A stretch of 64,000 bases of DNA from JBBSUQ01 sp964389755 (GCA_964389755.1 CAYMEW010000019.1:13327-77326); one strand, 5' to 3'; shown: positions 37,200 through 47,417, counted from the first letter of the stretch. The notes: generated from the letters alone by a model not told the origin. Made by a program: numbers and translations.

Positions 37200-38558
37200 A
37201 TGCACATCATGTCCGGTACCTTCCAAAAGATTTTTACACTCATCCTTGCGCTGTGTCTGCACAGTTTAGGGAGCACGATTCAAGCACAGGAATCCGATTC
37301 TCTGAAATTACCCTTTGCCATCTCCCACCAGAAGAGGCTGTCGGAAGAGGATCTCAAAAATAAAAAGGAAGGTGCTTACCTGACCGGAATACCGGATTTC
37401 AGTTCGGATCCGGTGAATGGTTTCGGCTACGGCGGCGAGGCATCACTGTTTTTTAACGGAAAGCGCAGCGATCCTTTTTTTGCGTATACGGCATACCGGG
37501 CGAAAATCGACCTCACACTTTTCAACACCACTCGCAATCAACGGGAAGCAATGATAAAGGCGGATATTCCTTACATTTTCAACACGCGGTGGAGACTACG
37601 ATTTGAAGGAGGATACGAAAAAAATCCGAATTTACTGTACTTCGGCATTACTCCTAAAACACTTGATCCGCTCGCGTATTACCCGGGCCAGGACAGTTCC
37701 CAGGCGGAAGTCACAGACGCACGTTATTCGGATTATGCGGGCTCGCTTACCGGGATTGATGTGCATTATGACAACTATATCAAAGAAGAATACATTGTAA
37801 ACATAAGCGGGGAACGCTCTTACCTGGACAGTAAACTCCGCCTGTTGATTGGCTTTGAAGCGGCACATTTCAATATTACGACCTTTCCCGGGAATTCCCG
37901 TCTGCGGAACGACGCCCGGCACAAAGACGTACCCGGCATGGGAAAAGGCCACGTAACAATTGAACAACTCGGCATAATTTACGATACGCGCGACCTGGAA
38001 ACAGACCCCGGACAGGGAGTGTTTGCTGAAATTACCAATGAACTCTCTCTTAAAACCCTGGGCTCCGCTTTTAATTTCAATAAAACATTCATGCATGTAA
38101 ATTATTACCACAACCTGCTGAAGCAGAAAGCCAAAAAACTCGTACTGGCACTTCGGGTGGCCGGAGGATACACCGCCGGAAATGCTCCGTTCTTCGAATA
38201 CCAGGACCAGTGGAGTTCCGAGGGAAGCATCGAAGGACTCGGCGGTGCAAACACGCTCAGAGGATATAAACAAGGCCGCTTTCTGGGTAGAACAATGACC
38301 TTTAACAACCTCGAGTTGCGATATCGTTTTGCAAAAGCTACCTTTTTGAAACAGCACTTTGCCCTGGTTGCCGTACCCTTTTTCGATATCGGTGAAGTAA
38401 GCGATCGGGTCGGCGGGGTCTTTCAGGCTTCGAACTACCGCTATTCCGAAGGAATGGGCATGCGCATCGTTTGGAACGTGAACACCGTTTTACGCTTTGA
38501 TTACGCCGTTTCACACGAAGACCGCCAGTTCTTCTTTAACCTCGCACATGCCTTTTAA
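37200..38558 (+). CDS. Omp85/BamA-like outer-membrane barrel protein
   Basis: About 452 residues from ATG 37200 (a TTG at 37188 is the longer reading). Signal peptide HSLGSTIQAQ. The body is a 16-stranded-type barrel with Omp85 markers: GLGGANTLRGYKQGRFLG (the RGY/F motif that closes the lid), YDTRDLETDPGQGVFAE and a C-terminal strand ending in HAF. There is no POTRA array, so it resembles short D15/surface-antigen members that move lipids or lipoproteins. Client unknown. Overlaps the next gene by 48 bases. Confidence 0.83.
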   Translation: MHIMSGTFQKIFTLILALCLHSLGSTIQAQESDSLKLPFAISHQKRLSEEDLKNKKEGAYLTGIPDFSSDPVNGFGYGGEASLFFNGKRSDPFFAYTAYRAKIDLTLFNTTRNQREAMIKADIPYIFNTRWRLRFEGGYEKNPNLLYFGITPKTLDPLAYYPGQDSSQAEVTDARYSDYAGSLTGIDVHYDNYIKEEYIVNISGERSYLDSKLRLLIGFEAAHFNITTFPGNSRLRNDARHKDVPGMGKGHVTIEQLGIIYDTRDLETDPGQGVFAEITNELSLKTLGSAFNFNKTFMHVNYYHNLLKQKAKKLVLALRVAGGYTAGNAPFFEYQDQWSSEGSIEGLGGANTLRGYKQGRFLGRTMTFNNLELRYRFAKATFLKQHFALVAVPFFDIGEVSDRVGGVFQASNYRYSEGMGMRIVWNVNTVLRFDYAVSHEDRQFFFNLAHAF

Positions 38559-38858
38559 ACTTAAACGGACTGGATTCGTGCGTATGTTCACGTGCATATC
38601 AGATAAAAATGGAAAACAGCAGGTATTACCGAGCCAGGACAGGGCAAGGCCCAGCAGAAGCGTTCTTTTTTTCCGGAAATTCCAGGAAAAGGTATAGACA
38701 CCCGCGCCGATCGTAAGAATTACAAGAAACAAGACCTGGAAAAGAGCGAGGCCGAGGTCGCCGCCGGATTTCCCGCGAAACCCACTCAAAAGCAGGAAGA
38801 ATACAACCGTGGAAATCACTGGTGGAAAAAGAATCAATTTCAGTTGTGGCTTATGCAT
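38511..38858 (-). CDS. Hypothetical membrane protein
   Basis: 115 residues with three membrane segments (LKLILFPPVISTVVFFLLLSG, LGLALFQVLFLVILTIGAGVYTFSW, TLLLGLALSWLGNTCCF). It converges with the Omp85-like gene, overlapping by 48 bases. No family recognised. Confidence 0.6.
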   Translation of the reverse strand: MHKPQLKLILFPPVISTVVFFLLLSGFRGKSGGDLGLALFQVLFLVILTIGAGVYTFSWNFRKKRTLLLGLALSWLGNTCCFPFLSDMHVNIRTNPVRLSLKGMCEVKEELAVFV

Positions 38859-38905
38859 GTTTCAACACGTGTTCCGCGATTGCCTGGTTCTGAGGCGCAG
38901 ACCTT

Positions 38906-39838
38906 TTAGAAGGTATCGTAATCCGCATTGGAAAACTGAATGTCCGAAGGATCGAGATCTTTATTTATTTCAAAAAAACCGATGGGTAAACTGGTATCTG
39001 CTTCCAAATGTTTTGATAAGAACGGATACATCCAGTGATTGGAACTGTATGTAAAAATGACTTTTTTACACTTCAACATCTTGGCGAGTTTAGTGATCGA
39101 TTTCAAAAGTCCGTCCACCTCAGACTCCATTATCCGGGCTATTTCGCCGATAAATAGATGAGTCTCTACTTTTATAAGCATCTTATACCCGTCTTTTTCG
39201 ATCAGGTATACATTTTCACGCGCCATTTTATAGGAAAAAAACCGCTTATCTTTTCGGATGCGCCCCCGGGTCTGCGAAAAATCGAATCCGCGAAGATCAC
39301 TTTCGGGATTAAGACTGTAAGAGGCCAGCTTTCCACGCACGTATTTTTGGTAGGCGGGCCTGAGAAAGCTAAACTTCGCGGCGAGTTCACACAGGGGAAG
39401 TGTGCGCACGGGAAGCGTGAAACGCTGCATGAAGCCATTGAATCGCCAGGCCAGTTTATGTTTGAATCCGGGATATGAATTTTGATTCGGAAAACCAAAA
39501 ACCAGTTGTACCCCCACCTTTTCGGCCAATTCGTAGGTTTCCGTTGCGAGCCTGGTAAAAAGACCTTTCTTTTGATGCGCCGGTGCGGTCATGGTATCCC
39601 CTGATTGCGCCACTAACATGTCTTTTTCATCCCAGGAAAGGACGATCGGAAATACACCGTAGTAAGCAGCAGGATCTCCGTCGTGATGCGCGATCACGCC
39701 CACATTTTTGCACCCGAAAAGTTGTGTATCGTACTTTGTACGAATTGTATCAAGGGATTCGCGAATACCAAAACTTAAAAAATATAGTTTTTGAATATCC
39801 GTGTAAGAATGATCGTTAATTTGTCCCGTCTTATACAT
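38906..39838 (-). CDS. GNAT N-acetyltransferase-family protein
   Basis: 310 residues. The central GNAT motif A is QSGDTMTAPAHQKKGLFTRLATETYELAEKVG (the Q-K-K-G loop binds acetyl-CoA), followed by QLVFGFPNQNSYPGFKHKLAW. It resembles FemX/GNAT proteins of envelope polysaccharide loci. The last eight bases of the upstream deacetylase gene overlap its start, suggesting coupled action, perhaps on sugar amines. Substrate unknown. Confidence 0.78.
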   Translation of the reverse strand: MYKTGQINDHSYTDIQKLYFLSFGIRESLDTIRTKYDTQLFGCKNVGVIAHHDGDPAAYYGVFPIVLSWDEKDMLVAQSGDTMTAPAHQKKGLFTRLATETYELAEKVGVQLVFGFPNQNSYPGFKHKLAWRFNGFMQRFTLPVRTLPLCELAAKFSFLRPAYQKYVRGKLASYSLNPESDLRGFDFSQTRGRIRKDKRFFSYKMARENVYLIEKDGYKMLIKVETHLFIGEIARIMESEVDGLLKSITKLAKMLKCKKVIFTYSSNHWMYPFLSKHLEADTSLPIGFFEINKDLDPSDIQFSNADYDTF

Positions 39839-40853
39839 GTTTACTTTGAATTCCGTGGCGCAGAAAAGCCTTATTTAAAAATAACATGTTCGAAGCATAG
39901 GTCGTTGTGGAAGAAATACCGTAGCGATTCATGATCCGCGGATCGTTCACATCGTCCGTACAGCGATAATCCACTGCCAGTTGTTGGGTATAACCGGCAC
40001 TTTCGGCCAGGTCTTTCACCGTTTCATCATAGCTACCATCCGGATACGCTATACTATTTACGGCTTTCCCGGTTACCTCTTCCAGGATGCGTTTTGATTC
40101 ACTCAGCTCGTAACCGGCCTTTTCGCGGTCTATAAGCCCCAGGTTGTAATGTCTGAGTGCGTGCGATCCGATCGTAACGAATTTGGAACGGGAAAATTCT
40201 GTGAGTTCCTTTCTGTCCATGAGTTTCCAGACCTCAGGTGGCAGAGAAAGAAGTTTTTGTTCAATTCTATATTCACGTTCAATTTCTGATAATACCTGAT
40301 CCCGTTTTTCGTAAGGGAGCATTTTTACATAATCCGACAGTGCAACTCCGGTTTCCTTATTCAATCCATTCACGAAAATTTGGTCCCCGACCTTTAGCGC
40401 AGATCCTTTCATGAAGTAATTAATTGCGGCCACATATTCGGACCATAAATACGATGGCTCATTTTCCATAGCACCTACGCCGGCTATAAAAAAACTGGTC
40501 GGAATTTTATATTTCTCGAGCAAAGGAAGCGCCGTCGTGAGGTTATTTACGAAACCGTCATCGAATGAAACCGTAAGGTATTTCTCATTCACCGTTTCAC
40601 CCTGTCTTAACTTCTCAAAAGCTTCGGCAATCGTTATAATCTCAAAATTGTCGCTGAGGTATTTCAGTTGCCGCTCAAACTGGTTCTTTTCAATGTGCCT
40701 GGGAGAAAAGTACGTGCTGTCCGACTCAGTAACCCCGTGATACATAATATTGAGAATCTTGTGAGGAGAACGGTTTCTTAATACTTTATCCCACCCGGTG
40801 CCCAGAGCAAGCGGAAAAGCCAGTGTTCTGGCCAAGCGTTTCGTTAATTTCAT
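39831..40853 (-). CDS. Polysaccharide deacetylase (NodB-like)
   Basis: About 340 residues from ATG 40853. The NodB domain shows LTVSFDDGFVNNL (catalytic Asp pair), the metal site SHALRH and SIAYPDGSYDET. Members remove acetyl or formyl groups from chitin-like sugars and peptidoglycan. It overlaps the GNAT gene by eight bases. An N-terminal basic stretch and hydrophobic LAFPLALGTG segment suggest membrane association. Confidence 0.84.
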   Translation of the reverse strand: MKLTKRLARTLAFPLALGTGWDKVLRNRSPHKILNIMYHGVTESDSTYFSPRHIEKNQFERQLKYLSDNFEIITIAEAFEKLRQGETVNEKYLTVSFDDGFVNNLTTALPLLEKYKIPTSFFIAGVGAMENEPSYLWSEYVAAINYFMKGSALKVGDQIFVNGLNKETGVALSDYVKMLPYEKRDQVLSEIEREYRIEQKLLSLPPEVWKLMDRKELTEFSRSKFVTIGSHALRHYNLGLIDREKAGYELSESKRILEEVTGKAVNSIAYPDGSYDETVKDLAESAGYTQQLAVDYRCTDDVNDPRIMNRYGISSTTTYASNMLFLNKAFLRHGIQSKHV

Positions 40854-41016
40854 GTATTGCGGAATCAAAAAAGCCTTCCGGACAAACTTACAAATTTTCC
40901 GGTAAGAAAGACTGAAACACGCTTTGCAATTCGTTCAAAATTACTATTATTCATCGCACCGGGAGATAAGAGTTTCCCGGTAAATGCAGTTCACAATCCC
41001 CATACATACAAACTAG

Positions 41017-41523
41017 TCAATCACGTGACATCCGAACACCTTCACCTTCCTCATTTGGCAGACCCCCGTCTTTTATTCCTTCCATGAAGGCAATCCACGC
41101 CGGTTCAATCCCGGAAAACAAGTGCTCGACCTGTTCTCCCCTGGCATCTTCAAAGTGAACAACTACTGAGTCTCCGCGCCTTGCAACAGACTCAATTTTC
41201 GATCGTGGTATTTTAAACGCCGCACCGTATTCGGGGATCATGTACTGATAAGCAAAGTACGCAAGAACCGGTATTCCAATAATAAGGGTCAGGCTACTGT
41301 TTTTACCGGCGAACATATATAAGACTGAACACAAAACAAGTGAGGCGATCAGCACGACAAAAAGAATGACTTTCAGCTTACGCAAAACGTCTGCCGTTTT
41401 GAAGCCCCCGGCGTTCTTTTCTCCCAGATCGTTCGTCTCAGACCAGTTTCCGGTCTTGGTGACGTAGATAAACTCATCGTCAATATTCAAAAATCCATAC
41501 TGGTATTTAAGCCATACTTTCAT
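41017..41523 (-). CDS. Membrane protein with PH-like domain, ternary-system operon
   Basis: 168 residues. Two membrane segments are visible (VILFVVLIASLVLCSVLYMFAG and LTLIIGIPVLAYFAYQYMIP). The C-terminal soluble part (IPRSKIESVARRGDSVVVHFEDARGEQ) looks like a bacterial PH-like strand-turn pattern. It is the last gene of the MoxR-vWA-beta-propeller operon, overlapping the bpX6/TPR gene by four bases. It may anchor the system at the inner membrane; this is inference only. Confidence 0.65.
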   Translation of the reverse strand: MKVWLKYQYGFLNIDDEFIYVTKTGNWSETNDLGEKNAGGFKTADVLRKLKVILFVVLIASLVLCSVLYMFAGKNSSLTLIIGIPVLAYFAYQYMIPEYGAAFKIPRSKIESVARRGDSVVVHFEDARGEQVEHLFSGIEPAWIAFMEGIKDGGLPNEEGEGVRMSRD

Positions 41524-43277
41524 CGCAAGCTGTTTTTTTTCGGAACCTGTCCCGTTTTAAAACGGAACACATCTTTAATCAGTCCTTTGTTTTCCGGGCT
41601 AAAATGCCGAAGTTCCCGCACTATTTCAGGGTTCTCACGGATGCAGTCCGAAATGATGTGGTAGGCCATGTCGCGCACCTGATCAGGCTGCTTCTCCCGT
41701 ATCTGTTTTGTTTTCAGAACCTCCAGGAATTTCTCGCGGTTCGAATGCGTAAGTTCTTCGGCGTAAAAATGGTCGAGTTCTTTTGAAAGCTCATCGGCTT
41801 CATCAAATTCAAGGAGATAAGTCCTCAGACAGTCCGTTGCTTCTTTGCCCTCACTCTGCCAGCCCTCTCTCAGGGTTTGCCGGGCAGATGTGTAACGCTT
41901 CATCTTTTCCCGGTAGATGGTTGCGGCCTTCAGGAACTGACCTGTATTTGTATACAAACCGGCAACTTCCTCATAATATACGTCCGCTTCTTCTTTTCGG
42001 TGAAGCAGTGTAAACATATCGCCTACCTTTTCACTGTTATGTAACTCCCTGTATAACTCGATGGCATTCGAGATCAGGTTCGCATTTACAAAACATTCAG
42101 CGGCTTTCTCCTTGTTATTTAAGTGTTTTAAATATATTGAAGCCGCATCGCGGTATAACTTTCCATCAGCAAGCGTTTGCGCTGCAGTATGGTTATCTTT
42201 CAATAGCTTCATATATACGAAGGCCGCCTGCTCGTATTCTTTCTGACGAACGAGTTCGGCCGCCGTCTGGCGATATTGTTGCTGTAGCGAATGGAAATAA
42301 TCACCAACATCAACGGACGCACCACCACGATTTGAAGATACCCGGTTTCTCTGGGCGAAAGCCGAAAGAACGGACCAGTTTCGGGACAACTTCAACTGGC
42401 CGTTTCCGCGCCCGCGCGCACTTCCGTTATGATCCAGCGGGATTGCATATTTTAAAGCTTCTTTTGGGTCCTTTTGAAGCATGTCGAGAAGTTTATCAAG
42501 TTCTTTCTGATTCCTTCGTTCGAGATCATCTAAATCGCGTTTAACACGATCATGGTAAGCGTCTTGCTTCTCTTTTCGGAATGGTCGCGCGATCATGGAC
42601 ATAAAATGTCCGAACCCGGTTGGATCTTCCGTTCGTTCTACCCGATTCCGTTTACCGGTCGTATTTTTTTTACGGAATTGCAACCTGTAAAACGCAAGTT
42701 TGGCTTTCTCAAAGAGGTTCAGGGATTTGTCAGGCATTATCTCCGGTTTCGGAAAATGAGTTTCCAGCTTTCGTACGGCTTCTTCCACATCTACCGGGGC
42801 CAGTTGAAAACGGCGGATCTTGTCTGGTATGAAGGGGGCTTTATCCGGACGAATAATTCGCACCGGACAGGCCTCCGGTAATCGGACCAGTGCACTGAGA
42901 TCAAGTTGCTCCTTTAATTCCGCTAGCCCTGTATCGGGATGCATAAACCAAACAGCGCCGGAAAAAAGTGCTTCCGTCTCCGCCATCGTCATCGCCGGAA
43001 AAAGCAGTGATCCCTGAGCAATGAACAAAGATTCTGAAACCTGCTGACAACGCTCATGGGGTCCGGTATCGACCGGCAGATTTGTATTTCCGGGGATCAG
43101 CAGGCATCCCCAAACCGTATTTGCCCTGGTCCCGGGAAGCGGGTAAATCATGAGTGTATCCGGATCCAGTTGCATACGCTGAATTTCAAGTAGCCACGTT
43201 CTTACGGAAGTTCCCCTCACTAGGATACCGTTCAACGGGTAACGATTATATTCGCAAGGTTTTAATCTAAGTTCCAT
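41520..43277 (-). CDS. bpX6-like N-terminus plus TPR protein of MoxR-vWA-beta-propeller system
   Basis: 585 residues. The first 150 (GILVRGTSVRTWLLEIQRMQL, PGTRANTVWGCLLIPG, PAMTMAETEALF, WFMHPDTGLAEL) resemble the bpX6 domain of ternary systems. A charged central coiled-coil region (about 200-300) follows, then TPR-like repeats (about 330-520) such as KEYEQAAFVYMKLLKDNHTAA and AECFVNANLISNAIELYREL. It overlaps the vWA gene by 11 bases and the membrane gene by four. It probably acts as a substrate or scaffold subunit for the MoxR motor; the domain number is from memory of the family. Confidence 0.72.
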   Translation of the reverse strand: MELRLKPCEYNRYPLNGILVRGTSVRTWLLEIQRMQLDPDTLMIYPLPGTRANTVWGCLLIPGNTNLPVDTGPHERCQQVSESLFIAQGSLLFPAMTMAETEALFSGAVWFMHPDTGLAELKEQLDLSALVRLPEACPVRIIRPDKAPFIPDKIRRFQLAPVDVEEAVRKLETHFPKPEIMPDKSLNLFEKAKLAFYRLQFRKKNTTGKRNRVERTEDPTGFGHFMSMIARPFRKEKQDAYHDRVKRDLDDLERRNQKELDKLLDMLQKDPKEALKYAIPLDHNGSARGRGNGQLKLSRNWSVLSAFAQRNRVSSNRGGASVDVGDYFHSLQQQYRQTAAELVRQKEYEQAAFVYMKLLKDNHTAAQTLADGKLYRDAASIYLKHLNNKEKAAECFVNANLISNAIELYRELHNSEKVGDMFTLLHRKEEADVYYEEVAGLYTNTGQFLKAATIYREKMKRYTSARQTLREGWQSEGKEATDCLRTYLLEFDEADELSKELDHFYAEELTHSNREKFLEVLKTKQIREKQPDQVRDMAYHIISDCIRENPEIVRELRHFSPENKGLIKDVFRFKTGQVPKKNSLR

Positions 43278-45573
43278 GAGACAAAATAGTTGACATAAAC
43301 GGTTCTATGAATTTGACGTAAAAGTCAGAGACGGAGATGCTTTTGGTACGACCTTTATTAAAAAAGGGATCCCCGCAAAAAAAGTCAGCCGTTGCCATTC
43401 CCAGCTTTGTTTCCAGGAGTAAAGGAATAAAAATTTTCGGGATCACCGGATTACTGCTTTTCAAAATGGCCATTCCCGATTCATGGATCTCGACGCTGCT
43501 TCCCTCCGGGAAATTGAATGTTCCGGCGGTTACTTCGTGCGACTGAAGTAAGTGATCACAGTCCTTGCGGTACCTGATCTTAATTGTTTCGGAAGGTGAC
43601 GACAGACGCACCTCATGTGCGTTAAAGACCAGTGTATTCCGGCTGCTGATCGAAACAGAAGTAACGTGTTTAAGAACACTGCGCTCATTCGTTAGAGCAG
43701 GAAATCCTGCAAGCAATTCCTGCCTTGCCTCCCGCAATTTCTGCTTTACAGGGGACGATTCGGTGTTGTCCTTTCTGACCTCAGCAGTATCCGGATCTAT
43801 TTGCCAGTTGCCGGCCGGGGAATGATACCGAAAATAGCCTTTACTAAAAAACAAGCTCCCGTTTGAAATGCCCTGCCTGTCAAAGAACACATTGGATTCT
43901 TTTTGGGTCTTCAGATTATATAATACTCCTCTGTTCTGAGAAACATCGACAATGATAAACACAGAATTGCCCATGGAATCCGGCCCGACTTCGTATTCTC
44001 CCCTGAAAGGTAATTTCCGGATAAGATCGATTCCCTTTGCCTGCCCTGGATTACGCTTTCTCATGGCGCTATTTTCAACCATCCGAAATACGTTTCCATC
44101 ACTTGCAATGACAATACACAGCATGCCGTCTGCCGATGGAATGAGTTCGGCGCTGTTCGGTGGATAGAACAGGATCGGGAATTCATGGGCGTGCTCATCC
44201 CCTACTGCACGCGAACCCGACCTGTTCTCCTTTTTCCAGAGATCGTCCAGTGGCAACTGCAACTGCTGTATTAAACGCCTGCTGTGTTGTTGCTTTTTAT
44301 AGACATCGATGTGACCAAGCGCATCCGTATGAATCCGGTAGTCCAGCGCATGATGAAATTCGTTCAGTACCTTCAGCATCTCCGCTTGCTGAACAGTTGA
44401 CTTTTCAGAGATCAGGAATACTTCCTGTTGCCGGCGTGGAGGAAAGTCTCGAAAATAGGCTTTTAATCCCTTTGAACAGTTCAGGCGTACATCTAGTTGC
44501 CCCAGTGCATCTGTAAGCTCCGACACCGAATCGAAACGAACCTCCTTATACCCGTCGCCAATCACAAAACTCCTGCAAGGAATATCAGTCTTCGGGTGTT
44601 TTGCAATGGCCAACATGATTGCAAATGCGACCGTTCGCGGAGTACCCCAGTTTTTGAGTGAACTGTCGATCAACATGACGCGCTCATGCTCCTGTTGTTG
44701 TGGCGGGATTTCACGCTGGATAAAGAGCGCTTCGTTGTTAGCCAGTCTCGACAGGAACACGAAGTCATCGTTTGCAAATTCGGAAATGAGGAGTTTATCA
44801 AAATCGCCTTTATTTGTCAGGTCTGAAATTCCCCCGAGGGGCTGGCTCCCGGTAGAAGAACTGTGAGCCGGAATATTCAGACCGCTCCAAAGTTGCCTGA
44901 TCAGCGTACCAACCAGGCGTGTTTGTTCATGATTGCTCAATTGATCTATAAGGTCTGTCGGAACCGCAAGTTGTTCGGTAAGGTGCGGCTCTTTCACGTC
45001 AAAGTCATCCGGAAGCTCGGGTAGTTCCATAACCCGGTCCAGGATTTGCTGAACACTCGTTATTTTCCTGGCAAGTAAACTAAATACACGAATATCCCGC
45101 ACCAGTATATTCAGGTTATAGGGTACCGGAGTCAGGCAAATCTCCATTTCAGCTTTATCGGTGAGCATCCGCATAATTGCCGGCGATTTTTTCTGCGAAT
45201 AGCTGCCGTGACATCCCTGAAAGACCGCCTGGAAAAGCTGCACCTTTTTCTTCCCCTTTTTAAATTCATCGGGAACGGAAGAGAGGAGTTCTAAAAAATA
45301 CAGTGCCTGCTCCTTATCCTCTTCGAGATGGATTTCGCAAATACATGCTCCGATATCTTCGAGCATTCTGCCGGCATTTCCGGAAGTGGCCGCTATGGCT
45401 AATAAAAGTGCGCCGAAAGGCGGAAGTCCCAGCGTTGAAAGCGCCGGTATGATCTCCTCCAAAAAAGCCGTATAAGCAATGGTACTTCCATTCGGAACGG
45501 AAATAACCGTTCCCTGCTCTTCCCACTGCCAGAAATAATTCTCAAAGGTCTGAAAATAAGGTGTTTTGATCAT
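43267..45573 (-). CDS. vWA plus beta-propeller protein of MoxR-vWA-beta-propeller system
   Basis: 768 residues. The N-terminal helical region ends in GGISDLTNKGDFDKLLISEFANDDFVFLSRLANNEAL, a hallmark of this system. The vWA-like domain begins at residue 298 with RVMLIDSSLKNWGTPR; Asp303 and Ser305 keep the first MIDAS positions, but Lys307 replaces the second Ser, so metal binding may be altered. The rest (about 440-768) is a beta-propeller of Gly/Asp-rich strand repeats. It should be the client or adaptor that a MoxR ATPase remodels. Overlaps neighbours at both ends. Confidence 0.8.
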   Translation of the reverse strand: MIKTPYFQTFENYFWQWEEQGTVISVPNGSTIAYTAFLEEIIPALSTLGLPPFGALLLAIAATSGNAGRMLEDIGACICEIHLEEDKEQALYFLELLSSVPDEFKKGKKKVQLFQAVFQGCHGSYSQKKSPAIMRMLTDKAEMEICLTPVPYNLNILVRDIRVFSLLARKITSVQQILDRVMELPELPDDFDVKEPHLTEQLAVPTDLIDQLSNHEQTRLVGTLIRQLWSGLNIPAHSSSTGSQPLGGISDLTNKGDFDKLLISEFANDDFVFLSRLANNEALFIQREIPPQQQEHERVMLIDSSLKNWGTPRTVAFAIMLAIAKHPKTDIPCRSFVIGDGYKEVRFDSVSELTDALGQLDVRLNCSKGLKAYFRDFPPRRQQEVFLISEKSTVQQAEMLKVLNEFHHALDYRIHTDALGHIDVYKKQQHSRRLIQQLQLPLDDLWKKENRSGSRAVGDEHAHEFPILFYPPNSAELIPSADGMLCIVIASDGNVFRMVENSAMRKRNPGQAKGIDLIRKLPFRGEYEVGPDSMGNSVFIIVDVSQNRGVLYNLKTQKESNVFFDRQGISNGSLFFSKGYFRYHSPAGNWQIDPDTAEVRKDNTESSPVKQKLREARQELLAGFPALTNERSVLKHVTSVSISSRNTLVFNAHEVRLSSPSETIKIRYRKDCDHLLQSHEVTAGTFNFPEGSSVEIHESGMAILKSSNPVIPKIFIPLLLETKLGMATADFFCGDPFFNKGRTKSISVSDFYVKFIEPFMSTILSHGT

Positions 45574-46313
45574 GTTTCGAACGACGTTTTTGGAAATGTA
45601 GTTCTGTATGAGGCCAACGATAATGGCTGAAGATCGCTGTGAGCAAGCCTGAAATAGTGACCGTTTTTCATAAAAACAATTCGATCCGGTTCTGAAATAC
45701 CCAGTTTCTTACGATATACGGTCGTGAGCGAATGCAGTTCGAAATCTTGACCTGCCGGCAGCAAGAAGGCGTCTCTTGGCCAAAAGACCTGCCCTGTGAG
45801 CGGTAAAAGAGGCCTGCCCAGGATCAGTGCCGTATAATTATCGAGGATACACCAGGTATGCGCCCGGAGCCGAACTGCCGGAGCCTGCCGGAGGTAATCG
45901 CCAAGGAGATCCGGATCGACGATCATTGCGACCGCTTCACGTTCTTCCGCGGTGTTCACGAGTTGGCAATCGAGCAATTCCTGTATCCCGAAATAATTGT
46001 GGTTGAGTGTCGGTAGCTTTACGGAAAAGGCTCTGTCGGCCGGTGTCCAGAGCAACGAGGGAATCGTACTTACCGGTAACAAACTGTTTAAGGGAAACAA
46101 CTTCCCGCCTTTCTCATAAAAGAGTTTTTTGTGTGGAATGGTCTTAACCTGTGAAGAGTTCAACTGGGCATAATCGAATCCCTTCATCCAGATCTCTGCC
46201 GCGTGAACACCGACCTTCAGATTATGCCAGTGGCGGATCGCACCCAGGTATTCCCGGTGTGCTTCTCCGATCACTAAGAAATAAGTCAGATCGTCTGAAG
46301 CATGGTTTGCCAT
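45570..46313 (-). CDS. bpX2-like protein of MoxR-vWA-beta-propeller system
   Basis: 247 residues, soluble, without signal peptide. The C-terminal half (RPLLPLTGQVFWPRDAFLLPAGQDFE) resembles bpX0/bpX2-type domains of ternary systems; the number is uncertain. It overlaps the vWA gene by four bases and the MoxR reading frame (46286 end) by 28 bases, indicating translational coupling. Function known only by association. Confidence 0.68.
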   Translation of the reverse strand: MANHASDDLTYFLVIGEAHREYLGAIRHWHNLKVGVHAAEIWMKGFDYAQLNSSQVKTIPHKKLFYEKGGKLFPLNSLLPVSTIPSLLWTPADRAFSVKLPTLNHNYFGIQELLDCQLVNTAEEREAVAMIVDPDLLGDYLRQAPAVRLRAHTWCILDNYTALILGRPLLPLTGQVFWPRDAFLLPAGQDFELHSLTTVYRKKLGISEPDRIVFMKNGHYFRLAHSDLQPLSLASYRTTFPKTSFET

Positions 46314-47417
46314 AATCCTTCGATTTCCGATTGAATGTGCTGTTTGTGTTCCGGCTTGCGTATCCAGTTACAACGCGTCTGAACAAAACGCAACTTATCC
46401 TTCACGATATTCTGTTCTTCAAACGACAGGTTGCCCGAAACCCAGCTGTTCTTAAGTTTCTCTACCTCTTTCATCAGTTCTTCGGGGTTCGGTGTTTTAT
46501 TGAACAGCGCCTGCGGATGAGCCGCTTCGGTAGTTCCCTTTTCGATCACGTGGTCAACGATGCCCGCAAGTATCTCGATTTGTTCCTCGGTATCCCAGAT
46601 GTATTTTCAACACCCAGAGATCCGATAAAATCGCTTCGGTCCGGTTGCAAAGCAATGCGCTCGCAGCAATGATATTTTGGATCTTCACAGCTCTGCGATC
46701 GGAGACCATAACCCCCGTGTTTCGTAGGTTGTGGATCAGGTCGATGTACGGTTTTCGCACCGGTGAAAGGTCTATCTGACGGCTCAGTTGCTGCAATTCG
46801 ATCACTTCCGAAGGCGTTATGAGTGGTTTTTCCGCAGTGCCGGAATTTTCAAGTTTCCAGCCCGCAAGCAACACTTCCTCCAACTGATCCGTCCCGACAT
46901 AATCACACTTTATGCGTATCAAAAAACGATCCAGCAGTGCATTCAGCGATTCGTCTTCCGGCAAAACGTTACTCGCTCCTACAAACATCAGTGCAGGCAA
47001 CTTTTTCGTTTCTTTCCCACGTCGAAAGAGCTTTTCGTTCAGTGCCATAAGCAAACTGTTCAAAATGGCACTGTTCGCATTGAATATTTCATCAAGGAAC
47101 ACCATGGAGGCCTCCGGTAACATTCCTGCAGTATTCGTAATGAGTTCTCCCTCGCGGAGTTTGCGAATATCAAAGGGGCCGAAGATCTCATTCGGTTCGG
47201 TGAATCGCGTCAGCAGGTATTCGAAATTGTTCCCGTTCTCAATACATTCCGAAAACAGGCGTACGATTGCACTCTTAGCCGTTCCCGGAGGGCCTAGCAA
47301 AAATGCATTCTCACGCGCTACCAGGCTGATCCCAAGCAGATCAATAATCTCGTTTTTTCCTACAAATGAGGATTTCAGGAAATCGAGAACTTTATTTAAT
47401 TTATCGCTTTTATTCAT
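46286..47417 (-). pseudogene. MoxR-type AAA+ ATPase, frame broken by one base in this sequence
   Basis: The first 271 codons read as a MoxR ATPase: Walker A GPPGTAKSA (42-50), Walker B MVFLDEIF (105-112), sensor-1 Asn150 in FVGASN, Arg finger R164 in LLDRF and the lid DRRAVKIQ..SALLCNRTEA. Translation then runs into IHLGYRG and a stop at 46554. One base less in the A4 run (plus TTTT at 46604-46607) gives YIWDTEEQIEIL and joins the downstream frame (ending 46286), total about 376 residues, the normal length for these MoxR proteins. So the gene is intact apart from one extra A; an assembly error is likely. It should be the motor of the ternary system. Confidence 0.85.
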
